Origin: Algoriphagus boseongensis | Lineage (GTDB): Bacteria > Bacteroidota > Bacteroidia > Cytophagales > Cyclobacteriaceae | Assembly (NCBI RefSeq): GCF_004362805.1 | Contig: NZ_SNYF01000006.1 | Coordinates: forward strand, 434,001-498,000 | Direction: 5' to 3' | Length of the DNA stretch: 64,000 nucleotides | Shown here: positions 24,297 to 31,668 of the stretch, piece after piece | Layout of the letters: every line of letters starts with the position of its first letter | Position numbering within the stretch: position 1 is the stretch's first letter | Made by a program: the position numbers and the translations under genes | The notes under the pieces: generated by a model | What the model was told of the DNA's origin: nothing | Databases searched by the model: none | Seen by the model: only the letters and a program-made list of their open reading frames with translations

Positions 24297-25109
24297 ATGT
24301 CCAAACTACGTATCCTCTACGTTGCAAGTGAAATCAACCCTTTCTTACAAACATCCGAAGTAGCCAATTTCTTAAGAAGTCTCCCTCAAGCCATGCAAGA
24401 GAGGGGAATGGAAATCCGTATTTTGGTTCCCAGATTTGGGCTGATCAATGAAAGAAAAAACCGACTTCACGAAGTGGTCAGACTTTCAGGAATAAATATC
24501 GCGGTAGGAGATGAAGAAAAGCCTTTGGTGATTAAGGTTGCTTCTATTCCTAATGCCAAAATGCAAGTTTATTTCATAGACAATGAGGATTATTTTCATA
24601 GAAAGCACGTCTTCCATGACAAGCAAAAGAAGTTCTATGAGGACAATGATGAGCGTGCAATATTTTTCTGTAAAGGCGTAATCGAGACCGTGAAAAAATT
24701 AGGTTGGGCTCCGGACATTGTGCATTGCAATGATTGGATGACTTCGCTTATTCCAATGTATTTGAAGACGACTTACAAGAATGATCCACTTTTTAAAGAC
24801 ACCAAAACCGTATTTGGGATTTATTCCAATGGATTTTCCCATACCTTTGGCGACGATTTGTTAAACAAGGTTAAGATGGTGGACATCGATGACACTATTT
24901 TAGCACCTTTGAAGACCAAAGACTTCACCGGATTCATCAAGATGGGTATGGAATATGCCGATATGGTGGTGAAGGGAAGTGAAGTCTCTGCAGAATTAAA
25001 CCAACTCATCGAGGATTTCTCAAAAGACAAAAAGTTTGAAATCAGTATTGAAGAAGAGCAGCAAGCTCATGAAGAGTTATACGGCATTTATACCAGTCTC
25101 GCCGGTTAA
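24297..25109 (+). CDS. Glycogen/starch synthase-like protein, N-terminal GT5 domain only
   Basis: A 270 aa protein equal to the N-terminal half of GT5 starch/glycogen synthases, annotated as such in many Bacteroidota. It starts like GlgA (RILYVASEINPFLQT) and has EIRILVPRFG and DIVHCNDWMTSLIPMYLK. The C-terminal nucleotide-binding half is missing, and the KTGG(L) motif that contacts ADP-glucose near residue 18 reads QTSEV. It is therefore unlikely to be an active synthase. The gene is divergent from panC and overlaps the DUF4270 gene; this neighbourhood is, to my recollection, conserved in the phylum. Confidence 0.85.
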   Translation: MSKLRILYVASEINPFLQTSEVANFLRSLPQAMQERGMEIRILVPRFGLINERKNRLHEVVRLSGINIAVGDEEKPLVIKVASIPNAKMQVYFIDNEDYFHRKHVFHDKQKKFYEDNDERAIFFCKGVIETVKKLGWAPDIVHCNDWMTSLIPMYLKTTYKNDPLFKDTKTVFGIYSNGFSHTFGDDLLNKVKMVDIDDTILAPLKTKDFTGFIKMGMEYADMVVKGSEVSAELNQLIEDFSKDKKFEISIEEEQQAHEELYGIYTSLAG

Positions 25110-26439
25110 ACTGGCCATTTCGGCCCTGTTTTCAATCCTTTTATTTAACAGTTCATGTAGTGATCCTTCTACTGTTGGCATTGAGCTTGCTCCAGGGAAT
25201 AACCAGATTGGTGTTTTCTATAAGGAGTTTGAGCTTGACGCCAATGTGATCTTGTTGGATTCATTTAGCACGACTAATTCTACTTTACTGATAGCTGGCC
25301 ACGAAGAAGACGACTTCTTTGGGGTGACAGAAGCTACAGGATATAGTAGAATGTATTTGGATGTTACTGCACAAAGGCCTAGAAATGACGCTATCTATGA
25401 TTCTTCTTTCTTTAGCCTTGATATTGTAAGTGTTAATGGATCGGATCTCAAAGAACCAAAGCTGTATTCCGTTCATCGTTTGAGCGAGCCTATTTTAGAT
25501 ACGGCATATTACAACTTTGATAAGCTGGCATTTCTCCCTCAACCCCTTGCGTCAACAGAAGTAGTTTTTGGTGAAACAAAGGATACAACTTTGATTTTTC
25601 CATTGGAAGAGTCTTTTGCAGAGGAAATGTTCGTTAAGCTGAGTGACTCAAGGCAATTCCAAACTCTATTTCAATTCAGGGACTATTTTCCTGGATTTGC
25701 AGTGAAAGCAAGGAAGGGCGATAATACTACTGCGGGTATAGCATTAGGCGGGGAGACTAGCATGACTTTCTACTATCATTATGCCGGAGATACATCTGCT
25801 TCAGAGTTTACTATTTCCACGTTTTCATCAAGAAGTTTCAATGGAATTCAATCCGATCGTTCCGGAACTCCAACTTCAATTGTGACAGAGCGAGGAAAAA
25901 CTTACGATGTTGGTCAGATTGTGGGAATGAAGTCCGCTCTTGCCATGGCCTTGAAAATTGACACCAGTCCGATTGATGCGTTTTTGGATACGCTTACGAG
26001 AGTTACCTTCAACCAAGTCAATTTAAATATTGGGACTATCGAGGAACAGGATAAAGACAACAACCCGATCAATTCAATGGTGTTGAAGTTTATAGATTCT
26101 AATAATCGGGTTTTGATAAGTTCCTTGCCAGGGAAAAATGAGCTTCACGTCGTCACTGATGGGCAGCCTCAGGTGATTGAAGACGAGAACGGGAAAATGG
26201 TACCGAATAATCTATTTGCTGCCTCAGCGATTCTTTCTTACAATACTGAGACAAAGGTCTACAATACAAGGATTACTTCCCACGTCAACGCTATCTACCG
26301 AGATCAACTTCAGCGTCAGGATTGGCTTTTGTTTGCGGAGACTCCGACCACAGGAATTGATTTTAGGAGATCGCTCAGGCAGTTTAAGGTAAATAAAGAT
26401 AAAATCAAGGTTCAGATAATATATTCGAAAACCAGGTAA
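25069..26439 (+). CDS. DUF4270 family lipoprotein
   Basis: A 456 aa exported protein. Start taken at the ATG at 25069, 41 nt inside the end of the preceding gene, giving an N-region MKSYTAFIPVSPVK, a hydrophobic core and a lipobox-like LLFNSSCSDPS, so a lipoprotein is likely. The body fits DUF4270: an early VGIELAPGNNQIGVFY, repeated beta-rich stretches and a late FRRSLRQFKVNKDKIKVQII. Function unknown; outer-membrane or surface location is inferred. An upstream alternative start at 25036 is less likely. Overlap with the glycogen-synthase-like gene suggests coupling. Confidence 0.83.
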   Translation: MKSYTAFIPVSPVKLAISALFSILLFNSSCSDPSTVGIELAPGNNQIGVFYKEFELDANVILLDSFSTTNSTLLIAGHEEDDFFGVTEATGYSRMYLDVTAQRPRNDAIYDSSFFSLDIVSVNGSDLKEPKLYSVHRLSEPILDTAYYNFDKLAFLPQPLASTEVVFGETKDTTLIFPLEESFAEEMFVKLSDSRQFQTLFQFRDYFPGFAVKARKGDNTTAGIALGGETSMTFYYHYAGDTSASEFTISTFSSRSFNGIQSDRSGTPTSIVTERGKTYDVGQIVGMKSALAMALKIDTSPIDAFLDTLTRVTFNQVNLNIGTIEEQDKDNNPINSMVLKFIDSNNRVLISSLPGKNELHVVTDGQPQVIEDENGKMVPNNLFAASAILSYNTETKVYNTRITSHVNAIYRDQLQRQDWLLFAETPTTGIDFRRSLRQFKVNKDKIKVQIIYSKTR

Positions 26440-26466
26440 ACAATCGTTTTCGAAAAAGTACCTCTA

Positions 26467-26500
26467 ATCCACTTTCTGTTTTTAAGAAAGTGGATTATTT
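26467..26500 (+). terminator. Terminator of the DUF4270 gene
   Basis: An 11 bp stem ATCCACTTTCT (26467-26477) and AGAAAGTGGAT (26485-26495), followed by TATTTATTTT. Confidence 0.8.
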
Positions 26501-26561
26501 ATTTTGGCACGAAACCTGTTTCTTTGCAGAAGTAAAAACCAACTTTTAAGAATTTTTCATT

Positions 26562-28403
26562 ATGTGTGGAATTGTCGCGTACGTAGGGCAGCAGGAAGCT
26601 TTGCCCATTATTCTCAAAGGACTTCGCAGATTAGAGTATAGAGGATATGATTCTGCTGGGGTAGCCTTGCTTGATCAGAAAGGTCTGAGTGTTTATAAGA
26701 AAAAAGGCAAGGTAGCTGAGCTGGAAAAGTTTCTTGAAGAGAACGGGGAACTTACTTCCAAAATCGGAATTGGTCATACCCGCTGGGCAACTCACGGTGA
26801 GCCAAATGACATTAATGCTCACCCTCATTATTCTGCCTCAGAAAGGTTTGCAATGATTCACAACGGAATCATTGAAAACTATGAGGTATTGAAAAAAGAT
26901 TTACTTCAAAAGGGCTATAAATTCCAAAGCGAAACAGATACTGAAGTATTTGTCAAGTTTATAGAGGATATCTATACCCACAACAACTGCTCTTTAGAAG
27001 AGGCACTTCGCCTTGCTCTCCATAAAGTGGTAGGGGCTTATGCCATTGTTTTGATCAATATGGAGGAGCCTGATACTTTGATTGCCGCTAGAAAAGGATC
27101 TCCATTGGTGATTGGGGTAGGAGAAGATGAATACTTCTTGGCCTCTGACGCCACACCTATCATTGAATACACCAATAAGGTGGTTTATCTGGATGATTAT
27201 GAGATTGCCGTGATCCGTGGAGGTGTTCTTCAGGTTAAGACCATAGAAAACGTAGAAACCAATCCTTATATCAATCAGCTTGAACTTGAGCTTGAGGCTA
27301 TTGAAAAGGGAGGATATGAGCACTTCATGCTCAAGGAAATTTATGAGCAGCCAAAGTCTATTGCAGACTGTCTAAGAGGTCGCCTTGACGCAAAATCAGG
27401 AAGACTTGTACTGGGGGGTCTTCGGGATTACATGAATAAATTCCAAAATGCTGAGCGGATAATCATCACTGCATGTGGTACCTCTTGGCATGCAGGTCTA
27501 GTGGCAGAATATCTTTTTGAAGAATTTGCCAGGGTACCGGTAGAAGTAGAATATGCCTCTGAATTCCGATACAGAAATCCTGTTGTGAATGAAAAGGATT
27601 TTGTAATCGCTATTTCTCAATCGGGTGAAACAGCTGACACGCTAGCCGCCATTGAATTAGCTAAGTCTAGAGGTGCAACCATTTTTGGAGTTTGTAATGT
27701 GGTGGGTTCTTCGATTCCTAGAGCAACTCATGCTGGATCCTACACTCACGCTGGTCCTGAGATTGGAGTGGCTTCTACTAAAGCCTTTACCGCGCAGATT
27801 TCAGTTTTGGCCATGATGGCTTTGAAACTGGGTTACCAAAGAGGTACTCTTCCAGAAAACAGATACATCCAATTGCTACATGAATTGGCAGCTATCCCAG
27901 GGAAAGTAGAAAAGGCGTTGCAGTCCAATGAACTGGTTAAGTATGTTTCTTCCGAATACAAAGATGCTAGAAACATGCTTTACTTAGGCCGTGGGTATAA
28001 CTTCCCGGTAGCTTTGGAAGGAGCCTTGAAGTTGAAAGAAATTTCCTATATCCATGCAGAAGGGTACCCTGCCGCAGAAATGAAGCATGGACCTATCGCC
28101 TTGATTGACGAGGAAATGCCGGTGATTTTCATTGCTACTCAGGATAGTTCCTATGAAAAAGTAGTCAGCAATATTCAGGAGGTAAAGGCAAGAAAAGGGA
28201 AAGTCATCGCTATTGTTACTGAAGGAGATACCCAAGTAAAAGCAATGGCCGACCACGTGATTGAAATCCCAGAAGTTCACGAAGCGTTTGTGCCATTGGT
28301 TGCGGTAGTTCCACTTCAGCTATTCTCCTACCATATTGCGGTAATGAGAGGATGTAATGTGGATCAACCGAGAAATTTGGCGAAATCAGTTACCGTAGAG
28401 TAA
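26562..28403 (+). CDS. glmS: Glutamine-fructose-6-phosphate aminotransferase (isomerizing)
   Basis: Makes glucosamine 6-phosphate, the first step toward UDP-GlcNAc for cell wall and LPS. The 613 aa protein has the N-terminal glutaminase domain with catalytic Cys2 (MCGIVAYVG) and motifs LRRLEYRGYDSAGVAL and GHTRWATHGEPND. Two SIS domains follow: ACGTSWHAGLVAEYL, AISQSGETADTLAA and the C-terminal PRNLAKSVTVE. Length and motif order are normal. A weak promoter-like TTTCTTTG with a TTG 12-15 nt upstream lies near 26519; no glmS ribozyme-like structure is evident in the 122 nt upstream. Confidence 0.97.
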   Translation: MCGIVAYVGQQEALPIILKGLRRLEYRGYDSAGVALLDQKGLSVYKKKGKVAELEKFLEENGELTSKIGIGHTRWATHGEPNDINAHPHYSASERFAMIHNGIIENYEVLKKDLLQKGYKFQSETDTEVFVKFIEDIYTHNNCSLEEALRLALHKVVGAYAIVLINMEEPDTLIAARKGSPLVIGVGEDEYFLASDATPIIEYTNKVVYLDDYEIAVIRGGVLQVKTIENVETNPYINQLELELEAIEKGGYEHFMLKEIYEQPKSIADCLRGRLDAKSGRLVLGGLRDYMNKFQNAERIIITACGTSWHAGLVAEYLFEEFARVPVEVEYASEFRYRNPVVNEKDFVIAISQSGETADTLAAIELAKSRGATIFGVCNVVGSSIPRATHAGSYTHAGPEIGVASTKAFTAQISVLAMMALKLGYQRGTLPENRYIQLLHELAAIPGKVEKALQSNELVKYVSSEYKDARNMLYLGRGYNFPVALEGALKLKEISYIHAEGYPAAEMKHGPIALIDEEMPVIFIATQDSSYEKVVSNIQEVKARKGKVIAIVTEGDTQVKAMADHVIEIPEVHEAFVPLVAVVPLQLFSYHIAVMRGCNVDQPRNLAKSVTVE

Positions 28404-28424
28404 TTACTTTAGATGATTAAATTC

Positions 28425-28460
28425 AAAGAGCCTGATTGCCAAAGTCAGGCTCTTTTGTTT
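28425..28460 (+). terminator. Terminator of glmS
   Basis: Stem AAAGAGCCTGA (28425-28435) and TCAGGCTCTTT (28445-28455), followed by a T-rich run. Confidence 0.85.
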
Positions 28461-28505
28461 TACCAAGGGACGTCACTTTATTGTCACCTCAGAAAATAAT
28501 TTCAG

Positions 28506-28513
28506 TACTTTTG
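28506..28513 (+). promoter_or_regulatory. -7 promoter box of prfA
   Basis: TACTTTTG, an exact TAnnTTTG match ending 19 nt before the ATG at 28533. A TTG lies about 22 nt further upstream (in TTATTGTCACC), which is at the long end of usual spacing. Confidence 0.6.
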
Positions 28514-28532
28514 CGCAGCGAAGGAAATACCC

Positions 28533-29606
28533 ATGCTCGATAAATTACAAGCCCTAAAGGAACGATTTGAAGAAGTAGGTCAATTGATCATTTTGCCTGA
28601 TTCCATGACCGACATGGCAAAATATGCCAAGCTGACTAAGGAATACAAGGACTTGGAAAAGATCGTTTCAGCTTATGATGAATATTCCTTGGTGCTTCAG
28701 AACATCGATAGCTCTAAGGAAATTTTAGAAAAAGAAAAAGATCCTGAATTCAGGGAAATGGCAAAAGCTGAGCTCGATGATCTTCGTGAAAGAAAGGAAA
28801 TATTAGAGGAAGAACTCAAGCAATTGTTGATTCCCAAAGACCCCAACGATTCTAAGGATTGTATTTTGGAAATTCGTGGAGGAACGGGGGGAGATGAAGC
28901 TGCTATTTTTGCCGGGGATCTGTTTAGAATGTATGAGCGCTTTTGCGAAATGCAAGGATGGAAACTCACCGTTTTGGATTTGACTTTTGGTTCTGCAGGA
29001 GGGTATAAAGAAATCATTGCGACAGTTTCCGGTGCCGATGTTTATGGCATGCTTAAATATGAATCAGGTGTTCACCGAGTTCAAAGAGTCCCTGCTACTG
29101 AATCTCAAGGTAGAGTGCATACTTCGGCAGCATCCGTGGCGGTTTTGCCTGAAATGGACGAAGTGGAGGTCCACTTGGATATGAATGACATTCGGAAGGA
29201 CACGTATTGTTCTTCTGGACCAGGTGGTCAATCTGTAAACACCACCTACTCGGCTGTACGACTGACCCATAATCCAACAGGCTTAGTGGTGACCTGTCAA
29301 GATGAAAAATCTCAGATCAAGAACTTTGAAAAGGCCCTTAAAGTACTTCGATCCAGACTTTATGAAATTGAGCTAGCCAAGCATAATGAAGCGGTAGGCG
29401 CTCAACGAAAATCCATGGTAGGAAGCGGGGACCGTTCAGATAAAATTAGAACCTACAATTATCCTCAATCCAGAGTAACAGACCACAGGATCAATAAAAC
29501 GGTGTATAATTTGCCTGAGGTGATGGATGGCCATATTGAAGAATTTATTTCTGCTTTGAGATTGGCAGAAAATTTGGAGAAAATGCAGGCAGGAGGGATC
29601 GAATGA
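28533..29606 (+). CDS. prfA: Peptide chain release factor 1
   Basis: Ends translation at UAA and UAG. The 357 aa protein has the stop-codon-reading PAT tripeptide at 187-189 (VQRVPATESQGR), which marks RF1 and not RF2. The GGQ hydrolysis motif is at 231-233 (SSGPGGQSVNTT). An N-terminal helical domain (1-100) and the conserved GGTGGDEAAIFAGDLFRMY are present. No programmed frameshift is present, as expected for RF1. No hemK/prmC gene follows; downstream is a GNAT acetyltransferase gene 76 nt away. Confidence 0.97.
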   Translation: MLDKLQALKERFEEVGQLIILPDSMTDMAKYAKLTKEYKDLEKIVSAYDEYSLVLQNIDSSKEILEKEKDPEFREMAKAELDDLRERKEILEEELKQLLIPKDPNDSKDCILEIRGGTGGDEAAIFAGDLFRMYERFCEMQGWKLTVLDLTFGSAGGYKEIIATVSGADVYGMLKYESGVHRVQRVPATESQGRVHTSAASVAVLPEMDEVEVHLDMNDIRKDTYCSSGPGGQSVNTTYSAVRLTHNPTGLVVTCQDEKSQIKNFEKALKVLRSRLYEIELAKHNEAVGAQRKSMVGSGDRSDKIRTYNYPQSRVTDHRINKTVYNLPEVMDGHIEEFISALRLAENLEKMQAGGIE

Positions 29607-29682
29607 TCAAATCCTCCTTGTTGGGAAAAAGTAAAGCCCTTATATTGATATCAATACAACCCTAATTCAACCTACGACTTTT

Positions 29683-30207
29683 ATGATCATTGCTGGAGAA
29701 AGAGAAATCAATTTGGTGACCTGGAATGAAGTTCATTTTCATCAACTCTATCCCCTAGCCAATAACCCCAAGATTGCCATGAATCTGAGGGATAGTTTTC
29801 CCCAACCCTACACAATTCATGATGCAAGGCATTGGATTGAGCACAACCAGAAGTTTAATCCTGCCCAAAACTTTGCGATAGAATTTGAAGGTAAATTAGC
29901 CGGAGCTATTGGATCAGAAAGAGGAAAGGATGAATTGCGGACCAATGTAGAACTTGGCTTTTGGATTGGGGAAGCGTTTTGGGGAAAAGGGATAGCAACA
30001 GAGGCTGTTAAACTTTATACTAAATACATTCTAGAAAAATTCGATATCGAGAGAATCTACGCCCAAGTCTATGACTTCAATGGGGAATCGATGAATGTCC
30101 TGGAAAAAGCGGGATACATTCCGGAGGCTATTTTGAAGAAGGCTTATATCAAAAGAGGAAAAATTGGAGATATCTTTCAATATGTAGTCATTAGGGGTGA
30201 GGATTAA
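29683..30207 (+). CDS. GNAT family N-acetyltransferase (RimJ/RimL-like)
   Basis: A 174 aa cytoplasmic acetyl-CoA-dependent acetyltransferase. The RimJ/RimL-like fold is seen in the order DSFPQPYTIHDARHWIE, FAIEFEGKLAGAIG, ELGFWIGEAFWGKGIATEAV (the acetyl-CoA pyrophosphate loop) and NGESMNVLEKAGYIPEA. This pattern is shared by protein N-terminal and small-molecule acetyltransferases, so the acceptor is unknown. Its stop codon lies in the loop of a terminator hairpin shared with the convergent PLP enzyme gene. Confidence 0.9.
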   Translation: MIIAGEREINLVTWNEVHFHQLYPLANNPKIAMNLRDSFPQPYTIHDARHWIEHNQKFNPAQNFAIEFEGKLAGAIGSERGKDELRTNVELGFWIGEAFWGKGIATEAVKLYTKYILEKFDIERIYAQVYDFNGESMNVLEKAGYIPEAILKKAYIKRGKIGDIFQYVVIRGED

Positions 30208-30222
30208 CTCACCCCTTATTTT
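30194..30222. terminator. Bidirectional terminator overlapping a stop codon
   Basis: Perfect stem GGGGTGAG (30194-30201) and CTCACCCC (30208-30215), followed by TTATTTTTT on the plus strand. The loop carries the TAA of the GNAT gene. The minus side lacks a strong T run, so it works best for the plus strand. Confidence 0.75.
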
Positions 30223-31464
30223 TTAGCTTACTTTTTCCAAAGCCTGATTGATATCCCAGATGAGGTCTTCGTGATTTTCCACGCCAATTGAAAGTCGGAC
30301 CAATTTTTCAGAAATTCCCAGTTTATCTCTATCCTCCTCACTTACATCACTATGGGTCATGGTTGCAGGATGCTCTGCAAGGGATTCTGTACTTCCCAGA
30401 GAAACTGCCAAATGAAATAACTTCAAGTGATCTAAAAACTGGAAGGCTTCTTTTTCCCCTCCTTTAATATCGAAGGAAACCATCGCTCCAGCACTGGAAA
30501 GTTGCTTTTTAAATATTTGGTATTGAGAAGAGCCTTCTTCCAAATGGCCTAAATAATATACTTTCTCCACTTTGGGATGTTGGGCTAAGAAATCGGCAAC
30601 CTTGGAAGCATTTTCTGCTTGCTGGTTCATTCGAACCTTTAAGGTTTCCAAACTTCTCATCAGCAACCACCCCGTCCATGGGCCAGCCATATTTCCAAGA
30701 AAAGTCCTTAAGGTCAGCACCCGCTTCATCAATTCAGCATTGCCCAAGACTGCCCCAGCGATTAGATCAGAATGCCCGCCGATATATTTGGTAGCTGAAT
30801 ACATCACCAAATCTGCCCCAAGCTTCAAAGGATGTTGCCACAGAGGACCCATGTAGGTATTGTCAACCACTACATAAACTTGTTGATCTGAATTACCTAA
30901 TTGATCTGCAACCTCGCGGCACAAACCCAGATCAAAAAGTGCATTGGTTGGATTGGCAGGCGTTTCTACATAGATCAATTTGACGGGCTTTCCTTCGGCT
31001 TTTGCAAGAATATCTTCTTTAGTATCATCAGGAGTAAAACCGATTCCCTTGATTCCATATTGCGGAAGTACTTTATTGATGAAGTGATCAGTTCCCCCAT
31101 AGACAGGCATGCTGTAAAGAAGAAAATCCCCAGGCCGCAAAAATTCCAAAAGAACAGTTGAAATGGCAGACATTCCACTCTCAAATACCGCACATTTTTC
31201 GGCTCCATCCCAAAGACAAAGCCGCTCTTCCAAAATCTGGAGGTCTGGATTATTTAGTCTGGAATAGATTAGACCAGGCTGTTCATCAGGATTTTTTTCC
31301 CTTTTTCCGTAGGCTAATTCAAAAAACTCTTTTCCCTCTTGGGCAGATTTAAAAACAAAGGTAGAGGTCTGAAAGATTGGACATTTGATTGCTCCTTCTG
31401 AGAGTTCAGGCTTATAGCCATAAGACATCATCAGGCTTTCTGGATGGAAATTTCTTGGGTTCAT
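30223..31464 (-). CDS. Cys/Met metabolism PLP-dependent enzyme (cystathionine gamma-synthase / methionine gamma-lyase family)
   Basis: A 413 aa fold-type I PLP enzyme. The Schiff-base Lys is K226 in MYSATKYIGGHSD, with Asp201 in VVVDNTYMGPLWQHP contacting the pyridine nitrogen. Substrate-side motifs are IYSRLNNPDLQILEERL, FESGMSAIST and SLGSTESLAEHPATMTHS. These are shared by cystathionine gamma-synthase, cystathionine gamma-lyase, O-acetylhomoserine sulfhydrylase and methionine gamma-lyase, and I cannot separate them by eye. No neighbouring sulfur genes help. It stands alone with 204 nt of AT-rich DNA upstream. Confidence 0.9.
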   Translation of the reverse strand: MNPRNFHPESLMMSYGYKPELSEGAIKCPIFQTSTFVFKSAQEGKEFFELAYGKREKNPDEQPGLIYSRLNNPDLQILEERLCLWDGAEKCAVFESGMSAISTVLLEFLRPGDFLLYSMPVYGGTDHFINKVLPQYGIKGIGFTPDDTKEDILAKAEGKPVKLIYVETPANPTNALFDLGLCREVADQLGNSDQQVYVVVDNTYMGPLWQHPLKLGADLVMYSATKYIGGHSDLIAGAVLGNAELMKRVLTLRTFLGNMAGPWTGWLLMRSLETLKVRMNQQAENASKVADFLAQHPKVEKVYYLGHLEEGSSQYQIFKKQLSSAGAMVSFDIKGGEKEAFQFLDHLKLFHLAVSLGSTESLAEHPATMTHSDVSEEDRDKLGISEKLVRLSIGVENHEDLIWDINQALEKVS

Positions 31465-31668
31465 CTGGGTTATATTTTAGCTCAAAGGAGAGAAAAACTC
31501 TTGGGAATAACAATTTCCCAATCAAAATTAAATTTTGAATAAAAAAATAATGCAGACTATAATTTTGATTTCTTTAAAATAAAAATAAATTAATTTTAAT
31601 ACAGCAAAATAAAATTTTGTTTGCAGTCCTTTAAAATGAAGCCGTCCAATTTTAATTTTTTTCTAAAG

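Noticed and set aside
26440..26561. Leader of glmS checked for a glmS ribozyme
   Set aside because: The spacer is only 122 nt, partly occupied by the upstream terminator, and shows no ribozyme-like pairing.
30901..31161. Plus-strand frame opposite the PLP enzyme gene
   Set aside because: It overlaps a well-conserved enzyme frame and has no start signal or sensible composition.
31465..31668. AT-rich 204 nt spacer checked for a small RNA or tRNA
   Set aside because: No clover-leaf, stable hairpin or terminator seen; only A/T runs. Presumed promoter region of the PLP enzyme gene.
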